A stretch of DNA of 42,947 nucleotides from an uncultured Bacilli bacterium (GTDB lineage: Bacteria > Bacillota_I > Bacilli_A > RF39 > UBA660): assembly GCA_934090935.1 (NCBI GenBank), contig CAKOKD010000010.1, positions 1-42,947 on the forward strand, written 5' to 3'. The notes under the pieces are model-generated. The model ran no database searches. It was given only the letters and a program-made list of their open reading frames with translations, and was not told the DNA's origin. Positions 34,564 through 42,918 of this stretch are shown here, one piece after another. Positions within the stretch are counted from its first letter, which is position 1, and the number at the start of each line of letters is the position of its first letter. The position numbers were made by a program, and so were the translations under genes.

Positions 34564-34617
34564 ATGTTTTGGAAAATTTGCAGAGCAATCATTAGAGTAT
34601 TATCTATATTTTGCTAG
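34564..34617 (+). CDS. 17-aa amphipathic peptide ORF
   Basis: ATG 34564 follows a near-perfect ribosome site (AGAAAGGAG, optimal spacing) and encodes MFWKICRAIIRVLSIFC before a TAG. Lys4, Arg7 and Arg11 fall on one helical face and the rest is hydrophobic, a membrane-surface helix like that of SpoVM, though I claim no homology. It lies just upstream of spoIIIAH and divergent from the peptide transporter. It could be a sporulation micro-protein, a leader peptide or a membrane-active peptide. Confidence 0.5.
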   Translation: MFWKICRAIIRVLSIFC

Positions 34618-34667
34618 TCATATTTAAATTTAACTTTCATAAGATATAACAGTACGGAGGGTATTTC

Positions 34668-35162
34668 ATGATAAATAAAAAAAATTTATGGTTCTTAACT
34701 TTAACAAGTATTATTTTAGTATTAGCAATCTATTATGTTACGATGCCGCTTGGAAATGATAACATTATTCTTGATTCACAAAACTATGATGATAAACAAG
34801 TCATGATAAATATTGAAGAAAGTGAAGCATTAACAGCCGCTAGAATAGATCATCAAGAAGAACAATTAAAGGAAATTAAGAAACTTCAAGAAATATTGTT
34901 AAACAACGAATTATCAATTGATGAAAAAAACGAAGCATATGAACAAATAAAATATTTAAATGCTTCTAAATCAAATGAAGAAAAACTAGAAAGTTTAGTA
35001 AATTCCAACTTTGAAGTTTCATCATTTGTCTCAATCAAAGATAATACCATAAAAGTTGTTATTGCAAACAAAGAAGATTCTCTTGATCTTGCTAATAAAA
35101 TTATTTCTCTTGTTAATGAGAATACCAATAATGAATATTATGTTACAGTAAAATTTGAATAA
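34668..35162 (+). CDS. spoIIIAH: Stage III sporulation protein AH
   Basis: This 164-aa protein has a short N-terminal membrane helix (about 7-27), a helical Glu/Lys-rich middle, and a C-terminal ring-forming domain (SNFEVSSFVSIKDNTIKVVIANK to YYVTVKFE) typical of SpoIIIAH. In Bacillus it is made in the mother cell and joins SpoIIQ to form the channel feeding the forespore. The usual spoIIIAA-AG genes are not beside it, so this copy stands apart. CGGAGGG precedes the ATG. Confidence 0.9.
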   Translation: MINKKNLWFLTLTSIILVLAIYYVTMPLGNDNIILDSQNYDDKQVMINIEESEALTAARIDHQEEQLKEIKKLQEILLNNELSIDEKNEAYEQIKYLNASKSNEEKLESLVNSNFEVSSFVSIKDNTIKVVIANKEDSLDLANKIISLVNENTNNEYYVTVKFE

Positions 35163-35167
35163 CCCAC

Positions 35168-35194
35168 ACCAATTACCTTATATTTCATAAAATA
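35168..35194 (+). promoter_or_regulatory. Candidate sigma-K promoter of gerE
   Basis: AC (35168-35169), 16 bp, CATAAAATA (35186-35194) fits the mother-cell sigma-K pattern AC-N16/17-CATANNNTA. The ribosome site and ATG of gerE lie at a suitable distance. gerE is a known sigma-K target in Bacillus, which is why I trust this short match. Confidence 0.5.
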
Positions 35195-35230
35195 TGATGA
35201 GTATGTATATAAATATGAAAGTGAGGTAAA

Positions 35231-35443
35231 ATGATGAAATCAAAGATACTAACAGCACGAGAAAAAGAAATATTTGAAATATTAGTATTAAACAAAACGA
35301 CAAAAGATGTTGCAAATATTTTACACATTAGTGAAAAAACTGTAAGAAATCACATATCTAATGTTATGCAAAAACTCGAAGTAAAAACACGTTATCAAGC
35401 TGTTATAGAACTTTTAAAAATGGGAGAATTAAATTTAAATTAG
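35231..35443 (+). CDS. gerE: GerE, late spore-coat transcription regulator
   Basis: This 70-aa protein is a single LuxR/GerE-type helix-turn-helix domain (LTAREKEIFEILVLNKTTKD to SEKTVRNHISNVMQKLEV) with no receiver domain, as in Bacillus GerE (74 aa). It regulates late mother-cell coat genes. It sits among spoIIIAH and gerM, and a sigma-K-like promoter precedes it. GTGAGG is the ribosome site. Confidence 0.9.
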   Translation: MMKSKILTAREKEIFEILVLNKTTKDVANILHISEKTVRNHISNVMQKLEVKTRYQAVIELLKMGELNLN

Positions 35444-35468
35444 TCGCTTAAAAAAGCGACTTTTTTTT
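35442..35468 (+). terminator. Terminator of gerE
   Basis: AGTCGCTT (35442-35449) pairs with AAGCGACT (35454-35461) with an AAAA loop and a long T-run. The stem begins inside the stop codon. Confidence 0.9.
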
Positions 35469-35501
35469 GACATTTAACATATGATTTATTAGAGGTGCAT
35501 T

Positions 35502-36419
35502 ATGTTAAAAACAAAAATTGTAAAAAAAGTGGGAATAATTCTTTCTGCTATATTAGTTATATTTATTATTACCATTTTTCCAAAAGAAAAGGATATATCG
35601 ATTATTCACAAGGCAAAAAATGAATTAGGAATTATTTATTTGCTAGACAATAATGATTATGTTGCTAGATTAAATATCGTTTTTAATTCATTTGAAACAA
35701 AAGAATTGATTGAGGAAATTATCAGCACTCTTACGATAAACAATCCTAATTCCAAAAAATTGAGAGATGGTTTTAAAGCAATAATCCCTGAAAACACAAA
35801 ACTTTTAAACTGTGAAATAAATGATGAAAACGTCTTACTAAATTTTTCTAAAGAATTTTTAAACATCAGTGAATCGTTAGAAGAAAAGATGATTGAAGCT
35901 ATTGTCTATAGTTTGACTAGCTTAAAAGATATATCATCAGTAACCATCAAAGTTGAAAACAACCTTTTAGAAAAACTTCCTAACTCAAATAAAATTCTAC
36001 CAACGATGCTTGATAGAACTATAAAAATAAATAAAGACTATGATATATCAACAATCAATGAAATAAAATCAACAACAATATATCATTTAGCTAAATATAA
36101 AGATTTTATCTATTATGTTCCCGTAACCAAAATAAACAACGAAAAACGCGAAAAAATTGAAATAATAGTCGAAGAATTAAAAAGCTCATCAACATATAAC
36201 ACCAATCTTGTAAACTACATAAATGAAGAAACAAGTTTAAGCAATTATGAAATATTGGATAACTCTTTAGTCTTAAATTTTGAAAACCCAATACTTAAAG
36301 ATATAAATTCCAAAACTTTAACTGAAGAAGTAACGTATGCAATAAGTTTATCAGTACAGGATAATTATAATATAGATAACATCATTTATTATATCAATGA
36401 CTTACCTGTTAATCTTTAA
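35502..36419 (+). CDS. gerM: GerM-like sporulation/germination protein
   Basis: This 305-aa protein has a membrane helix at about 10-24 and two repeats of the GerMN domain. The first reads about 65-155 (LLNCEINDENVLLNFSKEF) and the second about 195-300 (LSNYEILDNSLVLNFENPI). GerM in Bacillus helps place SpoIIIAH-SpoIIQ complexes and build the cortex, so its place beside spoIIIAH makes sense. AGAGGTG precedes the start. It overlaps xerD tail to tail by 11 bp. Confidence 0.88.
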   Translation: MLKTKIVKKVGIILSAILVIFIITIFPKEKDISIIHKAKNELGIIYLLDNNDYVARLNIVFNSFETKELIEEIISTLTINNPNSKKLRDGFKAIIPENTKLLNCEINDENVLLNFSKEFLNISESLEEKMIEAIVYSLTSLKDISSVTIKVENNLLEKLPNSNKILPTMLDRTIKINKDYDISTINEIKSTTIYHLAKYKDFIYYVPVTKINNEKREKIEIIVEELKSSSTYNTNLVNYINEETSLSNYEILDNSLVLNFENPILKDINSKTLTEEVTYAISLSVQDNYNIDNIIYYINDLPVNL

Positions 36420-37305
36420 TATTATTTCTAGGATGGCTATGTAAATAGGCATCTTTTATCTTATCATTTGTTAAATGTGTATAAATACTTGTCGTTGTTA
36501 AGTTAACATGACCCAAAAGTTCTTGAACGCTTTTTAAATCACAACCTTCATTTAAAAGCATTGTTGCAAATGTATGTCTAAAAGTATGCGGAGTAATTTT
36601 GGTCGTGATTGAACAGTTTCTGATAATACGATCGATTATATCTCTTATACCCCTAGTTGTAAGAGGATTTCCTAAATGATTAATAAATAGATATTCACTT
36701 TTTTTGCCTTTTAAAAGTTCTAAACGGCTAAAAGAAATATAATTATCTAAGGACTTTAATGCATGTTCATTAAAATACACAATACGATCTTTATCACCTT
36801 TACCTCTAACTTTGATCTCCATTCTTGAAAAATCAATATCATTTATTTTAATAGAAACAAGTTCGCTTACTCTAGTTCCCGTTGCAAGAAGAAGTTCTAA
36901 AATAGCCCTGTTGCGTTTCCCCAAAGCATCATCTTCTATTGAATTTACCATTTCAACAAATTCGTTATACTTCATATAATTAGGAAGTCTTATTTCCTTT
37001 TTTTGAGAACCAACTATTTTAAAAGGATTGCTTTTTACTATTCCTTTAACCAACATATAATTATAAAAACTTCTTAAACTTGAAAGATGTCTATTGACAC
37101 TAGTGGAGTTAAGTTTTCTATCATCTTTTAAATACTTAACATATAAAACCAAATCTTTATAAGTAACACGTTTAAAATCAAGTTTTTCATGCAATAGATA
37201 ATCACTATAGTTATCTAAATCTATCAAATAATTAGTTTCGGTATAATCAGAATAATTTCTAACACTTCTTATATAAGTTATAAAATCATCAATATACGTC
37301 TCCAT
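36409..37305 (-). CDS. xerD: Tyrosine recombinase XerD-like
   Basis: This 298-aa protein has the N-terminal core-binding domain and a C-terminal catalytic domain with all active residues visible: Arg in ATGTRVSELV, Lys in VRGKGDKDR, HTFRHTFAT, His in LLGHVNLTTT and the nucleophile Tyr in SIYTHLT. It most likely resolves chromosome dimers at dif with a partner. The length and lack of neighbouring mobile genes argue for the housekeeping enzyme rather than a phage integrase. Confidence 0.92.
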   Translation of the reverse strand: METYIDDFITYIRSVRNYSDYTETNYLIDLDNYSDYLLHEKLDFKRVTYKDLVLYVKYLKDDRKLNSTSVNRHLSSLRSFYNYMLVKGIVKSNPFKIVGSQKKEIRLPNYMKYNEFVEMVNSIEDDALGKRNRAILELLLATGTRVSELVSIKINDIDFSRMEIKVRGKGDKDRIVYFNEHALKSLDNYISFSRLELLKGKKSEYLFINHLGNPLTTRGIRDIIDRIIRNCSITTKITPHTFRHTFATMLLNEGCDLKSVQELLGHVNLTTTSIYTHLTNDKIKDAYLHSHPRNNIKD

Positions 37306-38362
37306 TACACTTCAAGTCCAATCTATAATCTTCTTCTGTTAAAAACTCTTCAGTTTCATTCTTATTTTCATCAATCGCCAATTCTATGTCATTTCTAACT
37401 TCTTCAGAATGTTCATAATATGTCTTACTCATTTCATATTTTTTTAAGTATGAGCCCAAATCGTAAAGCTCTCTTGCTTTTATAACATAAACTCCATTTT
37501 TTATTATAAAACCTTTTTGCTTTCTTCCATTCCTTATAACTGGATTACCAGAATCATCCTTTAAGTCTCCATATTTGCAAATAATTAGTTTTAAAAGATT
37601 ATCAACGTTTTCATCAAACGAAACTGGTTCAAAAAATTCCTTTGTGGATTTTTTATAATAATATTTTGCTCTGATTTTAAATAGTTCTAAAATAACTGGA
37701 GGCTCAACAACTTTCTTTGTTCTTATTAAACGATCTCTTGAAAGTGAATAATAATTAAAAGTTTCTGATTCATTTAAAAGAATTATTTCAGCCAAATATT
37801 CTATGTTGTCATAAACTAAGTCTCCTTTGATACTTGCAGATTCCAATTTAGATATGAACTCATCAATCGCGTTTTTTATTTGTGAATCATCAAAGCAAGT
37901 TTTAAAATCCCTAAGCTCATTGACTAAGACACCAAAATCATAAGCATGATTTAATCGATTCAAGATATCTTCACTTACATATTTCTTCATACCTAATTTT
38001 TTTAAATATTTAGAGATCATGTAGTCTATGAAATCTATAGACGAGATATTTCGGCATAACAATTCTTTTAAAGATATAGGATCATAAAATTTTCTATCCG
38101 GTTTAAATTTTAATTCAGGGTATGTAATTTTTTTTATTGTGGATTCATCACTTTGCTTTGCTTGAGAGATATAATAAATAGAATAAAATTTTGCCGGTAT
38201 AAGGTTATTTTCATATAAAAACTTTTCAAAATCATAAAGATTTTCAAAAGATAAAGTAAAATCTAAAATATCTTTAAAATCAGAAGAAGAAGGCACAACA
38301 CCCTTTCTTTCAATTTTCACCAACCTGCCATCTCTGTTTTCATAAGCTAAGAAGTACTTCAT
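37289..38362 (-). CDS. Conserved-looking protein of unknown function (357 aa)
   Basis: This is a soluble, charged protein with no signal or membrane helix. It is rich in Tyr, Asp, Lys and Leu, with a long acidic C-terminal tail (EEVRNDIELAIDENKNETEEF). The N-terminus MKYFLAYENRDGRLVKIERK resembles no family I know. Its end overlaps the xerD start by 17 bp, so they are probably co-transcribed. It has the size and style of the next gene (38440-39201), but I see no clear homology between them. Confidence 0.72.
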   Translation of the reverse strand: MKYFLAYENRDGRLVKIERKGVVPSSSDFKDILDFTLSFENLYDFEKFLYENNLIPAKFYSIYYISQAKQSDESTIKKITYPELKFKPDRKFYDPISLKELLCRNISSIDFIDYMISKYLKKLGMKKYVSEDILNRLNHAYDFGVLVNELRDFKTCFDDSQIKNAIDEFISKLESASIKGDLVYDNIEYLAEIILLNESETFNYYSLSRDRLIRTKKVVEPPVILELFKIRAKYYYKKSTKEFFEPVSFDENVDNLLKLIICKYGDLKDDSGNPVIRNGRKQKGFIIKNGVYVIKARELYDLGSYLKKYEMSKTYYEHSEEVRNDIELAIDENKNETEEFLTEEDYRLDLKCNGDVY

Positions 38363-38439
38363 AACCCACCTCTAATATAATTTTAGCACAAGGTAATTTG
38401 ATTTTTCAATCAAGATTTGAAGTATCATCACAATTTATT

Positions 38440-39201
38440 TTAGCATGGAAGCATTTTATTTAATGGTTTAACTGATTCCTTTGAATTTCTTTTTTTTGAT
38501 TTATCTATTATATTGCTTAATCTTTCAACATCATCGTTTATACTTGTAACATTTAATATTTTTTCTGCTAAAGGATTAATCATAATAGTTAATTCACGAA
38601 TTGTTGATTCACCCTTTACTTCACAAATAATGGAAATATCATAAGGAGACTTGTTTAAAAAGCAATCAATTAATCTAGATTTATTAGCCTTCAAAGCATA
38701 TTCCTGAAATACCGAGTAATTTATGCCCAACTTTTCAGGAAAATAGGAAATATTATAGTATTTTAAAAATATATCACTGATTTCATTTCTTAATTTTTGT
38801 AAAAATAGCATATTTAAATTTTCTAATTCAGGACAAGAAAAGAAGTACGTACTTTCTAAAAAGCCACTCCAAGCGTAATCTTCTGATTCCCATACAAATG
38901 ATATTTGCTTAAAATTAGTAACCTCATCTGTTTTAATAGAAAAAGCACTACTTCCTATGAACAAAATATCCTCAATTGTTAAAACTCCACAATCATAAAT
39001 AACACTTAAAATTTGTTTTATTTTAGTATCAGATAACATTGGACATTCAATTTTTGCTTTTTCGCTAAAAAGTTTACTAAATTCCTGAAAATCATCCTCT
39101 TTCCATCCGCCATATTGAAATATTTCTTTGCATCTGTTTATTAATTCAAGAGATAACTCATATTTTTTTAAATATTCAGCCAAGTCATTAAATAACTCCA
39201 T
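38440..39201 (-). CDS. Protein of unknown function (253 aa)
   Basis: This is a soluble protein with Cys and aromatic residues scattered through, no signal peptide and no motif I recognise. It has a helical opening (MELFNDLAEYLKKYELSLEL), a WESEDYAWSGFLE stretch and a basic C-terminus. It lies between unknown gene 37289-38362 and tRNA-Met. Confidence 0.7.
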   Translation of the reverse strand: MELFNDLAEYLKKYELSLELINRCKEIFQYGGWKEDDFQEFSKLFSEKAKIECPMLSDTKIKQILSVIYDCGVLTIEDILFIGSSAFSIKTDEVTNFKQISFVWESEDYAWSGFLESTYFFSCPELENLNMLFLQKLRNEISDIFLKYYNISYFPEKLGINYSVFQEYALKANKSRLIDCFLNKSPYDISIICEVKGESTIRELTIMINPLAEKILNVTSINDDVERLSNIIDKSKKRNSKESVKPLNKMLPC

Positions 39202-39280
39202 AATCCATCACTTCCCTATTTCATAATATTCTACATTATCAAACAATCCAAGTCAACATACTGAGTATTTTAAAACATAA

Positions 39281-39312
39281 AAAAAAACTAACCCATTTTA
39301 GAATTAGTTTTA
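39281..39312 (-). terminator. Terminator after tRNA-Met
   Basis: On the minus strand AAACTAA pairs with TTAGTTT around a 12-nt loop, followed by a T-run. Confidence 0.75.
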
Positions 39313-39319
39313 TTTCTCC

Positions 39320-39396
39320 TGGTAGCGACGGAGGGGATCGAACCCCCGACCTATCGGGTATGAACCGATCGCTCTAGCCAGCTGAGCTACATCGCC
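39320..39396 (-). tRNA. tRNA-Met (anticodon CAU, elongator-like)
   Basis: A cloverleaf can be folded on the minus strand: acceptor GGCGATG with CGTCGCT, anticodon stem ATCGG/CCGAT with loop TTCATAC, T loop TTCGATC and encoded CCA. The sequence closely matches the Bacillus elongator tRNA-Met form. The CAU anticodon alone would also allow an isoleucine tRNA before lysidine modification. Confidence 0.93.
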
Positions 39397-39447
39397 ATAA
39401 GTAAGCAAATTAATAATATCATAATCTGCTTATAAAAGTCAATGAAT

Positions 39448-40413
39448 TTATTTAAATTTTTTCACAACTTTTCTTAACGCTTTATTAATACTCATTGGTA
39501 AATAATTTGGTACAAGAATTACCATATAAAATAAATATTTGTTTTCATCCAAAAGCTTCCAAAAGCCATTTAATTCTTTTATTTCAAAATTTTCATCGAC
39601 ATACTTCATATATTCAATAAACTCTGAAGTAAAAGGATTCGTGTTATTGTCTGTCCATGGTTTCACTTTACCAAGTCCATAAGCATGATATATAACTCCA
39701 TTATCCACACACTCGCTTACATCATTCTGATTTATTTGTCGAATATTATTTCTATAATATAACTTATTTATTTCTTTCATTAAAATTATTGGACCAACAT
39801 TAAATTTAGGACTCATCTTACCGATTTGAGTATTCAAGGAGAAATTCAATAAATCTTGATCGGGAAATTCCAGTTTTATATGATTATTTTTTTTATGAAA
39901 ATCAACCACCTTGTCCTGACATTTTTCATCAATCCACTCTTTTACATTAAATAATAAAACTCCACTATTAAAATATTCCTTTAAATTCATTTTATGCACT
40001 CTTCTTTGAAAACAAGAATCCAACACAGCATTTATAGGATTAGAATAACTAAAAGCATCCTTTAAATCAGAAACTACAATCGTATCCGCATCTAAATATA
40101 GCAATTTTTCAACACCTGTTAAATCAATTAAATCTTGAAAAAATATTCTAGCATTAGCAATCTGAGTTTCTCGCCAATCAGGTATATTAAAACTTTCTAT
40201 ATATTTTTTATTCAATGGATAAAATTTATAGCTAACCGATGGATATTTATTCAAAATAGTTTTACAATATTCATAATCTAAATCACTAAAATCAGAGGTG
40301 ATGATATGAAAATGAATAGATTTATCCATATTGTTTAAAATCAGTGAAACAGCCGATGTAAGCATTATTTCTTTAAATTGACTATTGATTGTATATAAAA
40401 TATCCACTCTCAT
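39448..40413 (-). CDS. Glycosyltransferase family 8
   Basis: This 321-aa GT-A enzyme has LLYLDADTIVVSDLKDAF (DxD metal motif), FNSGVLLFNVKEWID and a HAYGLGKVKPW block near the C-terminus. All are typical of family 8 galactosyl- or glucosyltransferases acting on surface glycans. It stands apart from the glycan cluster at 7850-11051. The substrate is unknown. Confidence 0.9.
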   Translation of the reverse strand: MRVDILYTINSQFKEIMLTSAVSLILNNMDKSIHFHIITSDFSDLDYEYCKTILNKYPSVSYKFYPLNKKYIESFNIPDWRETQIANARIFFQDLIDLTGVEKLLYLDADTIVVSDLKDAFSYSNPINAVLDSCFQRRVHKMNLKEYFNSGVLLFNVKEWIDEKCQDKVVDFHKKNNHIKLEFPDQDLLNFSLNTQIGKMSPKFNVGPIILMKEINKLYYRNNIRQINQNDVSECVDNGVIYHAYGLGKVKPWTDNNTNPFTSEFIEYMKYVDENFEIKELNGFWKLLDENKYLFYMVILVPNYLPMSINKALRKVVKKFK

Positions 40414-40461
40414 AAGATACCCCTCCTTTCTTTAGTAAAAGTTATGATAATTATTCATTTC

Positions 40462-41481
40462 CTATTTTATAAAATATCCCGGTCTCAGAATCTTTTCTAA
40501 ATTTTCTTTTACTTCTTTTACGTCTCTACTCTCTATTTTAGCGGCTCCAGAAGTCGTATTTCCGCCACCTCCAAATTGAGTCATTATTTCACCAATATTG
40601 ATGATACCTTTACTACGTCCCGATATATAAACTGATAATTTATCAAGTTCGTCCATAATCAAACCTAAAGCAAAAGAAGCATCAGTTGTTTTATATTTAA
40701 GCATCCAATCAGCAGCCTTTGCTAAATCCTCCTTATCATAGATAAAATCCGGATTTTCGTTATTTATTGAAATCGATATATTATACATCTTCCAAGTTGC
40801 ATATCTAACTAGGTCTAAATACTTCATATCCTTTTCATAATCATCAATAAAAAGATCATTAGCATAGTTTAAATCTCCACCCTTTTTCAAAAGATCAGCA
40901 ACTATTTTCATTGTTGTAGAAGTAGTTCTATTATTCGTAAATTTTGCTGTATCCAGACTGATTCCAGACAACAAATAATTAGCTAAATTAGGTAAAAGAT
41001 GTAAATCGATTTGATAATTATCCAAAAGTTTATACATTATCTCACATGTACTTGAAGAAGAAACATCAATAAATAAATCATCTGTCTTGACAGTAGTTTC
41101 TCCAATATCATGGTGATCAATTACAAGAATATTTTTAAACAATTCCAAATCATCAACCGGAATAAGCTCTTCTTTATTGACATCCATCGCGATAAGCAAA
41201 GAATTTTTTCCTTCAATTAAATCGCGCATCTCTTGAAGATCAATTAATTTAATACTTTCTGGTAATTCATCAAGAATCATCTTAACTGAATTTTCTATCC
41301 TAAGCTTTGGCTCCATCATTAAAATATAAGCCTTTACTTTCATCTTCTCACATATCATTTTCATCGCGATACATGAAGATATAGCATCAACATCGCATCC
41401 CTTATGTGGAGTAATAACAACTATATTATCCTCACTTATAAGTTCATCAATTCTATTTTTTAATTCTTTTATTGTTTTCAT
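40462..41481 (-). CDS. DHH/DHHA1 phosphoesterase (NrnA-like)
   Basis: This 339-aa protein has the N-terminal DHH domain (PHKGCDVDAISSC, VIDHHDIGE) and the C-terminal DHHA1 domain (FGGGGNTTSGAAKI). NrnA-type enzymes degrade oligoribonucleotides and 3'-phosphoadenosine 5'-phosphate, and relatives cut cyclic dinucleotide products. The usual GGGGH of DHHA1 is GGGGN, and the first motif departs from HxNPDGD. Activity or specificity may be changed. Confidence 0.85.
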   Translation of the reverse strand: MKTIKELKNRIDELISEDNIVVITPHKGCDVDAISSCIAMKMICEKMKVKAYILMMEPKLRIENSVKMILDELPESIKLIDLQEMRDLIEGKNSLLIAMDVNKEELIPVDDLELFKNILVIDHHDIGETTVKTDDLFIDVSSSSTCEIMYKLLDNYQIDLHLLPNLANYLLSGISLDTAKFTNNRTTSTTMKIVADLLKKGGDLNYANDLFIDDYEKDMKYLDLVRYATWKMYNISISINNENPDFIYDKEDLAKAADWMLKYKTTDASFALGLIMDELDKLSVYISGRSKGIINIGEIMTQFGGGGNTTSGAAKIESRDVKEVKENLEKILRPGYFIK

Positions 41482-41533
41482 AATTCCTCACGTATGAATA
41501 ATTTACTTCATTTTAATTATATTGTCAACCAAC

Positions 41534-41561
41534 AAAAAAAGTAATGTATTTACATTACTTT
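41534..41561 (-). terminator. Terminator of the Ig-like membrane protein gene
   Basis: AAAGTAATGTA (41538-41548) pairs with TACATTACTTT (41551-41561), followed by T's on the minus strand. The gene's stop codon lies inside the stem. Confidence 0.85.
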
Positions 41562-42451
41562 GTTAAATATCTATATTCTCCATTAGAGAGTTTAACTCTA
41601 ACAGCACATCCTAAAACATAATTATATTTGTTATACACATATATTATCTCTGAAGAAACAATTTGCTTATCTTTATCCGAATCATCTAGATAATTTGAAA
41701 AATCACTTGCCTCCATTTCTTCGATTAAAGAAGCATATGAACTTTTCAAAATATCATCCTCTAAAACAGCTTTAGAAAACTTCAAAAATAATTTATTATC
41801 AAAATCGGTATAGTTTCCTTCGATGTGATCAATCTTCAAATCACTTTCTTTACTGCTTTTGCTGCTATAATTATCTTTAACAGTCAAATTAACATTTTTT
41901 GTAACACAGTTATTTTGACTATCGCACACCTTTATATCAAAATTATAATTTCCGGCATTTTTGGATAAATCTGCTGATGTATCCTTTACATACATAACTT
42001 GACAAGGTTTAGAATAATCCTCACATTTAGTGATAAAATCATTTAAATCATATTCCTCTCCTGTACCAATTGTCATATCCAATACTTCTACATCTGGACT
42101 TTTCGTATCAACTACTAAGATATTTTTACTCTTTGATTTGTTATTATATTTAACTGTGATTTTAAAAGTGCCAATTTCTGATAAAACACCATCTTTAACT
42201 GGAATATTTGAAAGATCTATATCCGCATTATCAAGATCTTTGATTTTTTGTTTTAAATAGAAATTGATATCATTATTTAACTCACTGCCTATTTCAAGTT
42301 TAATCGTATTTTTAAAAACAATCGTACTTTTTTTTCTATAGTTTATAAAAAGTCCAATAAAGATAAGAATTATAATTAAAAACATAATAACTACCAATAA
42401 AGCCTTTTTAGGATTAGATTCCTCTATATAAACGTCTTCCATTATATCCAC
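41555..42451 (-). CDS. Membrane-anchored protein with Ig-like (DUF5011-type) domains
   Basis: This 298-aa protein has one membrane helix at about 17-37 and an external part. A first beta domain (about 48-115) ends in VDTKSPDVEVLD, the usual start of the next DUF5011/HYR-type Ig-like domain (about 116-192, with four Cys that could form disulphides). The C-terminal 90 residues are of unknown fold. It is likely a surface protein. It overlaps the 118-aa gene upstream by 10 bp. Confidence 0.75.
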   Translation of the reverse strand: MDIMEDVYIEESNPKKALLVVIMFLIIILIFIGLFINYRKKSTIVFKNTIKLEIGSELNNDINFYLKQKIKDLDNADIDLSNIPVKDGVLSEIGTFKITVKYNNKSKSKNILVVDTKSPDVEVLDMTIGTGEEYDLNDFITKCEDYSKPCQVMYVKDTSADLSKNAGNYNFDIKVCDSQNNCVTKNVNLTVKDNYSSKSSKESDLKIDHIEGNYTDFDNKLFLKFSKAVLEDDILKSSYASLIEEMEASDFSNYLDDSDKDKQIVSSEIIYVYNKYNYVLGCAVRVKLSNGEYRYLTK

Positions 42452-42798
42452 CTAGAAAAATATATGTTCCTTGTATAACCGATCTCATAATTATCAAAAA
42501 CTCTAATTATCCAATCTATTATAGCATTTAATATATTTTCTCCCTTTCTTATTCTTATTTTATTCATTTCAGCGACCAATTCTTTTCTAAAAAAATAATC
42601 ATCTATGTACTTATTGATAATGAAATCAACTTGTTCTAATTTAACTATATCCTTTTTATTTGATAAAGAGATACTGAAAACATAGTCATGATATACACCT
42701 ATAAGTTTTTCCGATAACTTATCATCATCATAATATTCAAAATTCATAATTTTATAAAAATTCGGGCAATGCTTTAATATTTGTTTATTTTTATTCAT
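42442..42798 (-). CDS. Small protein of unknown function (118 aa)
   Basis: This is a soluble protein rich in Ile, Lys, Asn and Tyr with no signal or known motif. It probably shares a transcript with the Ig-like protein gene (10-bp overlap). I cannot assign a role. Confidence 0.6.
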   Translation of the reverse strand: MNKNKQILKHCPNFYKIMNFEYYDDDKLSEKLIGVYHDYVFSISLSNKKDIVKLEQVDFIINKYIDDYFFRKELVAEMNKIRIRKGENILNAIIDWIIRVFDNYEIGYTRNIYFSRWI

Positions 42799-42840
42799 AA
42801 AATCATATACCTTTCCTTTAAATTATAGCAAATTTAACAA

Positions 42841-42866
42841 ATAAAAAAAAGACTTATTAAGTCTTT
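42841..42866 (-). terminator. Terminator hairpin at the right edge
   Basis: AAAGACTT (42848-42855) pairs with AAGTCTTT (42859-42866); on the minus strand a T-run follows. It would end a transcript coming from the right, although the inverted repeat at 42886-42918 lies between. Confidence 0.6.
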
Positions 42867-42885
42867 AATTATGAACTTGTAAGAT

Positions 42886-42918
42886 AAAAGTAGACACAAA
42901 AAAGATGTGTTTACTTTT
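42886..42918. repeat. 13-bp near-perfect inverted repeat before a probable gene start
   Basis: AAAAGTAGACACA (42886-42898) and TGTGTTTACTTTT (42906-42918) match at 12 of 13 positions around a 7-nt loop. TATAAT (42926-42931) and AAAGGAGATGA (42937-42947) follow, so a plus-strand gene probably begins just outside the window. It could be an operator, or the end of an insertion element with its transposase promoter. Confidence 0.55.

Noticed and set aside
36409..37305. XerD-like recombinase as integrase of a mobile island
   Set aside because: Size and motifs fit the housekeeping enzyme; no attachment-site repeats, excisionase or phage genes are adjacent, and tRNA-Met is 2 kb away and intact.
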